Source: Zygnema circumcarinatum (Eukaryota; Streptophyta; Zygnematophyceae; Zygnematales; Zygnemataceae). From it: 64,000 nucleotides of DNA. The translations under genes and the position numbers were made by a program. Under the pieces are notes generated by a model. It did not search any database, was not told where the DNA came from, and saw only the letters and a program-made list of their open reading frames with translations. Every line of letters starts with the position of its first letter. Position 1 is the first letter of the stretch. Positions 9,883-19,800 of the stretch are shown here, piece after piece. Where the stretch lies: the NCBI GenBank assembly GCA_037447605.1, contig CM074814.1:1206174-1270173 (forward strand). The letters are read 5' to 3'.

Positions 9883-10322
9883 AAGACAAGCTCAACAGAT
9901 TGAGAAAAGCCCCGCCGGCCCAAAACTCTTGTTTTCAATGAATGAGTACAAGGTATGTAAAGCAGTGCCACACTACTTGTCCCTCCTTGCACTAACCCAC
10001 ACATATCCCATAAGCACCTGCCCTGGCTACAGCCAAACGTCTCGGCAAAGCTCTCTGAAAGCGGCTAGATCGATTAAAAGGGGTTTTAGCCGTCAGAAGG
10101 CTGACTCCTATGCGTGGCGATGCGACGCCACACTTCCTGTACATCTATACTGTCCGTACACTTCGTACACCAGGTAAAAGTGGTACGGTACAGTACAGTA
10201 CGGCACAGTACGGTATACTCGGACGTTCGTACACATGCGCCTCTAACACTTGCAAGGCGCATCTAACCTCCCTAGAGAGTCTATGTCCCAAAACGTTGTA
10301 CAGTCTCTAGTGCTGTACAACA
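9805..10322 (-). repeat. 5' LTR of the copia element
   Basis: This is the 518-bp partner of 4481-4998. On the minus strand it is the upstream LTR, so it holds the promoter and the first 26 codons of gag. The flanking TGTAA at 10323-10327 matches the left flank. The only difference from the other LTR that I find is one base near the gag-proximal end. Confidence 0.97.
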
Positions 10323-10497
10323 TGTAACACTGGTCGCGTGGAGACCTACGTGCAACTTATTTCACAAGGACTGCGAACCCTTTCGGAGTTATTTGCTTCA
10401 TTGTCGAGATTGGAACAGCCAAGTTTGAAAAGGCCTTCGGTGTCATCCATCATCTATGACTGGGGTTCGCATCCACCGCCATGTTCGGAAGCGACGT
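10323..10497 (+). repeat. 963-bp repeat, copy 1, right part
   Basis: This continues the repeat interrupted at 4480 and matches 15039-15213 with about two substitutions, ending at GGAAGCGACGT in both copies. After this point the two copies diverge completely, which defines the right edge of the repeat. Its first five bases are the duplicated target site. Confidence 0.93.
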
Positions 10498-12492
10498 TTA
10501 GAAAACTGTTTTGCAGCCAGAACCAGAATGGCTTTCTTTTCGTGTGATCTCGGAAATGCACTACTCGTTGAAGTGCGGTGAATAGGAATGGGTCTTCTTC
10601 TCAAGCAGGGTTTGTATGAGAGTGGATTACCATTTTTTGTGAAATTCAACGCTTTTCTTGTTTCACGGCGGCTAGGCAGGTTTCTTCTTGCGCTTTGCGT
10701 TTGATAGGTCCCTTTGCAGCATTTGCTCCTTCTTGGAATCTGAAAATTTCAGTTTCTTAGAAGAAATTGAGCAATATCCGATGACATGACTTAGATTCCA
10801 ATGGCCTTCTTGATGGATGTTGAAGGCAAGTGGGTTCGAGTATGTGGCCTCGTGCATAATTTCATTCACACTGTAACAGGACAGGTTCAGTTCTGTGAAT
10901 TCTAAAAAAAATGAGCATATTGCTTGGATGATGATGTACACGATAATGGAATTATGTTTCTGAGGGTGATGATGCGATGATGTGCACGAATGATGAACGA
11001 TTGAATGATGATGAGTAATTTTGCTTAAGCATAAGCATCCGAACGAAGGCGGGCCATCTCTTGCATGACAGCATGAAGGATTCTAGGGATGTGAGCTGTG
11101 GCCTGAACCCGACGCATAGAAATGGGTTTGTGTGTGTCAAATAGAAGTTGAGTAAACGTGCCCCCTACAACAGCGTCGAGCTCCTGAGCTGAGCTAGTCA
11201 GGCACAGGAACTAATTTACTCCTATACATGGATGCACAACTAGAAAAAAAAACACCTACAAAAACTGTACTGTTGAAAAAACACATTCCAAAGTTATATG
11301 CTTATAAACTCAGCTGAAGAAAGTCAGGGAAATAAGCACGGCAGCATTGCAGAACCATGATCACCTGCTTTTGCTCTCTCTCCTACCAACTGAGCCGCTA
11401 CAGAAGCAACAAGCAGAAGCGCTGCCGACCGCCTCGGAATGGATTAAGGGGTACAGCCCCTGTTCTGACAGCTGCTCTCCCTCGCGCGCATTTGTCTCCT
11501 CCTCTCGAGCTCTCACAAAGCATGCACCTAAAGCTCTACGCCACTTGCAGCTGCCTCTGCTTGCGCACGAGAGGAGAAAACAAAAAACAAACATGTCTCG
11601 CACTGCCTTGAGCTCCTCCGCTTTCATCTGAAGCTACTTCGACAACACCTGCATGTGATTTTCCACATTCATACTCTGCTTCTTGAGCTGCTCAGCTTCC
11701 GCATTCATAACATGAAGGTTCAGCTGAAGGTGGCGGGCTCTCTCCGCATCCGGCTAGGCCTGCTGCATGGGAATCCCTACTACCTCGTTCCACTTGCAGA
11801 GAAGGGCCCTAACAACAGATTCGCCTACGGGTGAGAGAAGAAAACAAAGCAGGAGAAGGGGGTGGAGGAGGACGAGGATAAAGGAGATGAGGATTAGGAT
11901 GAGAATGTAGGATCGAAGGTAAGGAAAGGTAGAGTTGCTTTGTACCCCTCTCTACCTCCTCCCTTTCTACCCTCCCCCTCCCCCCTCGCCCTCCCCCCCT
12001 CCCCTCTCCTCCCAACCGAAAAACGAAGCTTCAGTGAGGCACTCTGCTTGCATTTGCTACTCAAGCTGCTTCAAAATACGGGATATGGCGTGGCGCTTAG
12101 ACTCTTCTCTTTTACAAAACCCGCAACGTAATCTTAATGTCCGCATAAGCTGCTTCAGATCGATATACAAGGAAAGTCAAGGTTCCCGCCTTATCTGAAC
12201 TCTATCCGATATTCTAGATAACCTACAAAACGAGCACAGCCAGTCTCGCTCTCTGTACTTCATGTAGAGTCAAAACACGAATTCAAGATTACACGTTATT
12301 GCAAGCAATTAGATTGCATCAAGACATGTTTAAATGAATGCATGCATGTACTCACCTTCCCCTCTACCCTTTCTCCCAATCCCAGCTCGCCTTGCAAGCT
12401 CTCACCCTCTCCCTGAGGTCTCCCCCACTCTTGCCACTCTCCTCCCCTACAAGACACCCTTGGAGCCTGCAAGTCAATGACGACAATCCCAC
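10498..12492. other. Intergenic, no gene recognised
   Basis: About 2 kb without supported genes. The open frames on both strands are under 100 codons and show no family motifs. A C/T-rich run lies at 11940-12010, giving mirror ORFs of proline, serine and leucine that are composition artefacts. The base composition resembles the other spacer regions here. Confidence 0.55.
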
Positions 12493-12984
12493 TGGCCTTA
12501 TTGTAGTTACTAATCTAATTACAACTCTCAAATCAAAAAGTGTTTACGAAATTAATTCCAAATTGTTTCAAACGGTTATTCGATTGAGAATTCTTGCTTA
12601 GAAAAAGAAGAGAAGATAGAGAAAGGATAAGCCCCAAAGTCAAAAGCCACAAGGAATCCACGTTTACTATCAGAATCATCCTATCACAAAGGCAAGCTCC
12701 TTGTATTTTTTCTTTTCTCTACTTTTAAAAAAGCAAGAAATTTCTGGAAAAAGGTGAGCATCCTTTTGTTTGTTATACAATGATTGACTACGATTAAGCA
12801 CTTTTGAATCCACAAACATGGACGCAATTTTTTTTTAGGCTCACCCTTTTCCCATCTCTTCCTTTTTCTAACGCAATTATAAGCAAGAATTCTAAATCAA
12901 ATAACTGTCTAAAACAATCTAAAACTAATTCCATAAACACTTTTTGATTTGAGAATTGTAATTGGATCAGTTACAATAAGGCCA
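12493..12984. repeat. Fold-back (inverted-repeat) element, about 490 bp
   Basis: The left arm (12493 to about 12636) and the reverse complement of the right arm (about 12839 to 12984) share TGGCCTTATTGTA, TCTCAAATCAAAAAGTGTTTA and GAATTCTTGCTTA in the same order with scattered substitutions. The central part of about 200 bp is A/T-rich and has no coding frame. Symmetrical ends, small size and lack of genes fit a MITE or fold-back transposon. I could not find a convincing target duplication, so the family is open. Confidence 0.85.
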
Positions 12985-13665
12985 TTTGCATACCAATCAC
13001 GCAAATAAAATTGTCAAATTTCATTGAAGATATTTTTGGAACAGAGTAACATCTAGTTGTAAAACCAGTAAAAATAAGGAGAACTTATTTTTAACGTGAA
13101 TCTCTCCTGACCACGCACCTTCCGAATCATGCTACAATTGATCAGAATTATTATCACAGTCAGCTTATAAATGCTCTTGAACTCCAGTGATTCTGTGGCA
13201 GCTGTTCTAGTCATACCGCACAATTTTGGATACTATAACGGTTTTCCGTGCAACATGGAACAGCATAAAACACAAAATCAGATTCCCGGTTCCCATCCCG
13301 TTGTAGGAATATGTTTGATTGAGGGCGCTTCTATAACTTCAGCCTCTATAAATTTGACTTCTTGAACCTCAACCTTGAGAGAGGGTCCCATTTAGGCCTC
13401 ATCGATCTTCAAAAACTCACATCCTAAAGTTTGTTCGAAACCAATACATTTTTTCCGAGAGAAATACCACAGCTGTAAAAAGAAAAGTACTCCTTCCAAA
13501 AAAAAATCTCCCCCATCGAATGTGAATGGATATTTATGAGTCAGCCATTGCGCTAGCCCATGAGCCATGAGGTGCAAATACTGAAACTTCTTTCGACAAT
13601 AATCGTAGCTTACATGCAAAAATTGGGTGCAACCCAATTTTGAAGCCGAAGGATTCTAAGATTCT
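12985..13665. other. Intergenic, no gene recognised
   Basis: No supported feature. It is A/T-rich with only short open frames, and it leads up to the second copy of the 133-bp repeat. Confidence 0.5.
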
Positions 13666-13800
13666 TAAGGGGCCCAATTTTGAGATATTATTGTAGGTGT
13701 AATGCTTGCATGCTAAGCTTAACAAGTGCTGTAATACATGATAAAAAAACAATACTTTTACTATTTTGTTTTTTATAATGTTACTGGCTTGAATTCGAAG
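13666..13800 (+). repeat. 133-bp dispersed repeat, copy 2
   Basis: This is the partner of 2946-3078, in the same orientation. It starts with TTAAGGGGCCCAA, has the identical ATGCTTGCATGCTAAGC core and ends near TACTGGCTT. As with copy 1, the 963-bp repeat follows downstream, here after about 450 bp. Confidence 0.8.
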
Positions 13801-14250
13801 AATTCTATTACACCCCCTATTTTGGCTTTTGCACCCCCCTTTTGAAATTTTGCGTACCTATTTTGGTTATCCCCACTGTTTTGAATATTTCATAAGGGAA
13901 TCTTTTTCCCGGGCCTCCCGTCCCCTCCCCACCCCGGGCCTCCCCTCCCGCCCGCTCCCCTCCCTTCCCCTACCCTGTCTTCCTCAGCCCTCTTCTCACG
14001 CTGAAGTTGGATCATCGTGAGTCGACCCTCCTCTCATACTCAAGTTGGATCATCGTTATCACGACAGGCAATGACAATCAAGGCATTAACAAGTAGCTTG
14101 TTTACAAACGATTCTTCAACAACATTGGTCCTTGCATCTTAAGTAAATGAACTTTTGGCTGGCAAACCATTGCTGTTGCAAAACCCCTACCCGGTTATGA
14201 AAAAACGAAGTTGACCTACTAATGCGTGCACTCCGTCTCCGTCTTCTAAT
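13801..14250. other. Non-coding stretch between repeats
   Basis: This contains a C-rich part (about 13905-13980) and a short imperfect direct repeat with AAGTTGGATCATCGT at about 14002 and 14042. It is not similar to 3079-3687, the equivalent interval of the other block. No gene is recognisable. Confidence 0.5.
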
Positions 14251-15213
14251 GAAAGTACTCGGGTGGAAAAGGGGGGGGGAACTTTCAACTTTCATTCCAC
14301 TCGGGTGGAAAATGTTATGTGGGGGTACTGTACATCTTGTAAGCAGGGTTGACGCACTCTTTAGGGTATCGACCTTTCTTTTGTAAAATAAATTCTGTCC
14401 GACGGAAAAGGGTGTGTATCGATTCCAAAAAGGTGTGAGAAAAGCATTTCCCGTTTTTGAACTTTCTTAAAACCTGCCCCGCAGAGAAGGGGTGTGTCGA
14501 GTCTGTCGACCCAAAAAAGGGGTAAATTTATCACTACCCTTGTTTAATCATATTTGAGTGAGGGTGTTGGTCTGTAGGGGAGTGAGGATAAGCCTGAGAT
14601 GCAAGTGGTAGACATGGGAGAGCAATAGTGACACTACGTATACAAGTTGGTGGGCTTAACCCTCCCTCAGATTTTGATTCACCTTTGTTGAGGTTGGCAT
14701 CCTCTAATGCGCCTGTGCTTGAGTTGGATATCGTGCTTTCCTGATGTGCTCTAAAATCCTTTAACACGGATAATTAATCTCACTCGTAACCCTAATGCAT
14801 AGCTTGAAGCTTTGCTGGCACAATGTGCACCGTCAAACAAGGATGAAGAAGACGACACAATGGCTTAAAGTTATGAGCTCTGTAAGCGTCATTAGAGTAC
14901 GTCCTTTCACCACAACAAAAGTGTAAATTGAACCTGGACTTCTGCCAACTTGGCCACAAGGGGGCTTCAACAGAGAGGTGAGCCTTCCAAATATTAATTC
15001 TCACGTACAACAACCACTACAAAATTGAAAAAAAAACATGTAACACTGGTCGCGTGGAGACCTACGTGCAACTTATTTCACAAGGACTGCAAACCCTTTC
15101 GGAGTTATTTGCTTCATTGTCGAGATTGGAACAGCCAAGTTTGAAAAGGCCTTCGGTGTCATGCATCATCTATGACTGGGGTTCGCATCCACCGCCATGT
15201 TCGGAAGCGACGT
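14251..15213 (+). repeat. 963-bp repeat, copy 2, uninterrupted (empty site)
   Basis: This is the intact copy of the repeat split by the copia element at 3688-10497. Identity is very high, with only a handful of substitutions. At 15039-15043 it carries a single TGTAA in the context AAACATGTAACACTGG, the unoccupied version of the copia target. This copy gives the pre-insertion sequence and allows the LTR boundaries and target duplication to be set to the base. Confidence 0.95.
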
Positions 15214-16393
15214 CGTATTAAGAAATGCTGAAAAGCTCTAAAGCGAGTACCCTCTCCCATCCCTCTCCCCGTCCCTCACATCCCAAAACTGCTGTCTTTT
15301 GGTCAGTCGAACCTACTTGAGGCCACCCTTGCTGACTGGCATGCATAGGCCTGCAACAAATGTGCAAAAAACACACACCATCAAGAAAGACATGAAATGC
15401 CATATCGAACTTTGATGAAAAAAAGGAAAAAGGAAAAAAACCCAATGTGAGTATATCATGGTATATCACCGATGGCCGCTCAGGAGCAATATACAATGGC
15501 AGTCAGAAAGGGCGACACTGACTCACCACAGCTTAGCGGAGACCATTCTGCGGCCAAAGAAAATTCTTGCTTTCTTGATCCACAAAGCTTACGAGGTCAA
15601 AAATCTTCCCATCCTTCCCTCCTTCACGTTCATGGAAGCCACAAGAGCTTGTCGTTCGTACTCCAGAAGAGTCTGCGCACGATTCCAGCATCAGGTTTGC
15701 GATTAGGCACGTCGTGACTGCATATGTTAGAAGGTTGCATAACCTAAGAAACGTACCTTCTATACAAAATTGCTAGACACGCTCTTACACCACTGGCAAT
15801 GCAAAAGCAAAATGCGTGAGGGGCAAGCTTTCAGGATTCGGGCCAAAGACAGTGGAGTTTCACCATTTTAGAGACTTTCTTTCTGAGAAATGCCTGAGTC
15901 CTGTGTAACACAACGACACAGGCAACGAAGAATTATATAATCCCTTCACATCCCGAGGAGATGGAACTGACCTCAAGCTGACGACGTGAAAAGAAGTTCT
16001 GGAAAGTGCTTGACGGCTCCACCACTTTTTGCACCAAGTCGCTTTCATCATGTTCCGAAAGTCCAATAGTGCTTGCTAGATATGCACGCACCTGCAAGAA
16101 AATCCCACGGCTTTCAATTCATCCCCTCACGAATCTCTGAGTACGCCCGCTGCCCTTTCATCGGGCGAAACAGAGGCCGAACACTAGGAAAGCATGCTGG
16201 AAGCATTTCAATAACGCATAACTGGGGCGACTCTAGGGTTATTCATACACAACAAGGGATGCATGATGTGATGATCCCACACGGACCACTTTAAACACCC
16301 ACATCGGCACATGCGGGCTGTCCAGTAACTGACGACATCCACTGGGCTTCGTTTTTCAGCCATGACTACAAGAGATGTCTATTGAGCGTATAT
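15214..16393. other. Intergenic, no gene recognised
   Basis: About 1.2 kb up to the assembly gap. Open frames are short and without motifs. Small splice-like signals occur, but I cannot assemble a convincing coding region. Confidence 0.5.
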
Positions 16394-16493
16394 NNNNNNN
16401 NNNNNNNNNNNNNNNNNNNNNNNNNNNNNNNNNNNNNNNNNNNNNNNNNNNNNNNNNNNNNNNNNNNNNNNNNNNNNNNNNNNNNNNNNNNNN
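16394..16493. other. Assembly gap of 100 N
   Basis: Exactly 100 ambiguous bases, the usual placeholder for a scaffold join of unknown size. Distances across it are not reliable, and the repeat nest to the left may not be directly adjacent to the gene block on the right. Confidence 0.99.
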
Positions 16494-16674
16494 TATCGCT
16501 TCCTCCTGCAGTCTCCATTGTTGGTGAATACTCCATCGTCGGCTGAACGGCAAGCCCCTTCTTGAAAACTGCGCCCTCTCTACAGAAGCTCCTGAGCAGC
16601 GTTAGACTATTGATATTGCAGAGCTGCACTTGCACCAAAAAAGAGCAATAGAGAGAAAGTGAAAGAGAATCGCC

Positions 16675-16728
16675 CAATGGCGATTGGCCACGTGTACAAA
16701 GTTGTGTACGTGGCAAGATATCATTGGC
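16675..16728 (+). promoter_or_regulatory. CCAAT / G-box palindrome module, copy 1
   Basis: Within 54 bp there is CCAATGG, ATTGGC, a G-box CACGTG in the near-palindrome GCCACGTGTAC...GTGTACGTGGC, and a closing ATTGGC. It lies about 110 bp before the ATG of the Rsm22-like gene. A gapless partner at 23179-23232 matches at 40 of 54 positions, with the box cores conserved and the spacers not. This pattern fits a functional promoter element bound by NF-Y and bZIP/bHLH factors; binding is inferred. Confidence 0.65.
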
Positions 16729-16836
16729 GAAAGGTCTGCTCTCTGTTCTCTAAGGAGAAGGTTTTTTTGTTGGAGAGCTCTAGGGAGAAGGCGAGGAGGA
16801 GCGGAGGAGCGGAGGAGCGGAGGGGCGAGGGCGGCT

Positions 16837-19800
16837 ATGGCGTTCAGGAGGTCAGGACAGCTGGCGGCAAAAGTGCTCCTGCCAGGCCTTTCAGCGGAGG
16901 TGGAGCGAGGCGTTTCCAGGCAGCCGGAGCGCATATTGCGTAAGGCGGGGTCAGTCGGCCTCAGCCAAATCTGTCTGCCTTCGCCTTTGCAGAAGGCGAT
17001 TAAGGCTGCCCTTGAAGGTGTGCCTCGTGCTCCTGTATCCTTATTGATAGCGGGATCCTGGCTGGAATCTGGCTAGACTTTGGAGTCTGAGACTGGCTCT
17101 GTGCTTGCAGACTCCCCTTCTCCTAAGTTGCGGAGAGATGTTGCGAAGCTCTCTGAAATTTTGAGGGCAAGAAGCAATGGCTGGCCTATTGCGGCTGCTT
17201 CATCCGATTCAGATTCAGAAAGCCAAGTTGCAGATTCTACACAGCCTGAGAGCAACAGCAGTCCGGGTTCGTGGGATGAGACTGGAAGATTGCTATCAAG
17301 GCTACTGAAGCCTGGGAAAGGGCCGCCCCCCGAATACCATGAAGCCGCTGCTGCCGCGTACATGGCGGCTCGTATGCCATCTTCGTATGCGGCCACACTC
17401 CGAGTTTTGCTGGAGGTAGTGCTTATTGAACGAAATGCCATATTTCTAAGAAAATGTCTCTTAATACGCCCATCGATCTTTTCTATTGCTTTTCGCATGG
17501 AATTAAAAGCTGGCATCTTTGTGAGTTTTAGGGTTCAAACATGCCTGACAAAACCTTGTTGTATGTTATTCTTATGTGGTTCTGGGAGTGTTGAATGTGT
17601 AGTGGGACCGTCTACCTTTCCCAAGTTTCACATTATAGGTTCTTTAATCGGTATCCTCATAAACGCAAGGAAGAAGTTTCTGAGGCAGCGGGGAGTGGAG
17701 CTGGGCGACAGTTAAAAACGCGTCTGCCTGATTTTCAACCATCTTCGATTTTGGACTTTGGTACAGGTCCAGGGACGGCCATTTGGTACGTGCGAATACA
17801 TGCCTTTGTCGATATAACATGTTTTTTTGACTTCCAAGATCGCCATTGGCTACAGAATAGCCGAAATTTTAGATGTTTTTTTTCTGTCTATGGCGAGAAC
17901 CTCAGTGGGAAGGGTGATTTCTGCAGGGCAGTGCAGGGTGCTTGGCCTCACAGCTCGCAACGGGTAGTTGCTGTTGAGTCTGCCCCAGCCATGATTCAGC
18001 TCTGTTCACAGTTGATGCAAGGTGAGTTGTGGTGCACTAATGGCTGCAGTGTGTAACTTTTTAGGGATCTATTTCTGAAGGACTAGCCTGCACTTGTTGA
18101 TGTTTGAGATGGACAGGCCAGTTGAAAATGCCAAGATTGCAACATTTTACAACTCTGGATACGGCTTCTCGAATGCTGCGTGGAGAAGATCGTCATTTTG
18201 ACCTCGTTATTGCTGTAAGAACATGATCACATGTCGCCTAGCCAATATGGTACCTGTAAAACTATAAGAAAAAAGTCTTGCACGAATGTCAGTCAAGTAG
18301 TTGATTTGTAGTATGATCCATTGCAACTTTTGTGGAGATAACACGGCCAAGAGATTTTTTGGAGGCAGTCAAGACCATTTTGGTCATATGATTTTCCCTT
18401 GTCTAAAGTATATTCGTTTCGAATAATTGTTGAGATCTGTGTTCAAATTCATTGCTGGACATGGCCAATACCATGGGCACAACATATGGGGTAGTGGAGG
18501 AGTGCACAAAGACATGATTTACGACCTCTGCTTACGAGGACTTGAGGACCTAGAGTCGTCCTCTCTTTCTACCATCTTCTGATGCTGGTTTGGCATACTT
18601 GGAGTCGGTCTAACAGTGGACTTGACTTCCTTTGTAGAAGTGCCGTCTTGGGCCTTGTGTCTGTTGAACTTGGACTTTTTCTTGACTCACGACATTGTAG
18701 ATTTGTCTTCATCCATTGTCTCAGAAAACTCCAAAGCTGTTATCTGTATACGCAAGTAGAGAGTGACAGCATCGAGAGGACATCTCTTCCGAAGTTTGCG
18801 GATGAAACTGACGGACAGGTCCGCTCTAGTAGAATTTCTCCGTGTTCACCGCCCTTGAAGAGGGTCAATGTTCTCTTTGGCAGGCTAATGTTTAGCTTGC
18901 ATGTGTTGACAGGCATATTCACTGGGAGAAGTAGAAGATGAGGAGTTTAAGAATGTAGTACGGAGATTATGGAGTCATACACGTGACCTTCTGGTGAGCT
19001 ATTGCTCAAGAGCTGCAGATCTCTTCCCTTCCTCTGTCTTACTTTCAGGCATCATTTAACCTCGCTAGTCCTCAGGTGCGAGGAAACTTAGGAAAATTTC
19101 CCTCAGCGTTGTGTGGCTCATAGATTTTTCCTATGGCATTGAGAATGAGCACTTTGCAGGTACTTGTGGAAACGGGCAACCCACGGGGCTGGGAGCTAGT
19201 AGCACAGGCTCGCGCGCAAGTGTTGCAGCAAGAACTAAGGGTGTGTTCTTTCTCCATGACATCACCTTTTTCTGGGCTTGGACAAATGTATGCAGCTGAA
19301 AGAGGAACCTATTAAACTCTTGAAGCAGTTGATTGTGAGGTATCTGATGTTCGTTCTGGAAAGCTCACTCTTGCAGGCATTACGCAAGAAGGGCCCAGAT
19401 ATGGTGAACAAGCCCGGGGACCCTCCACTAGGCGCACATGTCGTGGCTCCTGTGAGTACATATGGCTGAGAAAGGATGACCTTAGCCACATCAGGCTCAG
19501 ATAGGTTTATTTTACGCATGTGGATGTGATTATTAAGAGACATCCATATGTTCATCGTGAGTGAATCCATTTGAATGGGATAGGCCAACTCATTCTGACC
19601 CATTTTTGCGTAAATTGTACACAAGCAGGAAGGTCGAACAGATAGAAGCGCTGGTTGTATTCAATTGCACACCATGCCCAATGCTGGCACTTGGAAACTT
19701 TGGAATGGTGACTGCTTAGTGTAAAAAGCGTAGGTTTTGGTTTAAGCTACTGATGATGAGATTCGGCCATTGGTTGAACCTTCTAATGGATGATGCCTGT

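Larger units (their letters stand above)
4481..10322 (-). mobile_element. Complete Ty1/copia LTR retrotransposon
   Basis: The element is 5842 bp, on the minus strand, bounded by two 518-bp LTRs with TG...CA ends and flanked by TGTAA duplications. Reading along the minus strand: 5' LTR, primer-binding site TGGTATCAGAGC (initiator-Met tRNA type), Gag with two zinc knuckles, protease, integrase, reverse transcriptase, RNase H, polypurine tract AAGAGGGGGAA and 3' LTR. This order (integrase before RT) defines copia. The LTRs appear to differ at only one position (4493 against 9817), implying a recent insertion, yet pol contains several frameshifts. An in-window empty site at 15039-15043 proves the boundaries. 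Confidence 0.98.

Noticed and set aside
17035-17076. A 42-bp intron removing the TAG in the Rsm22-like gene
   Set aside because: A 93-bp intron (17018-17110) with a better TGCAG acceptor also removes the stop, keeps phase and is of normal length, so the 42-bp version is unnecessary.
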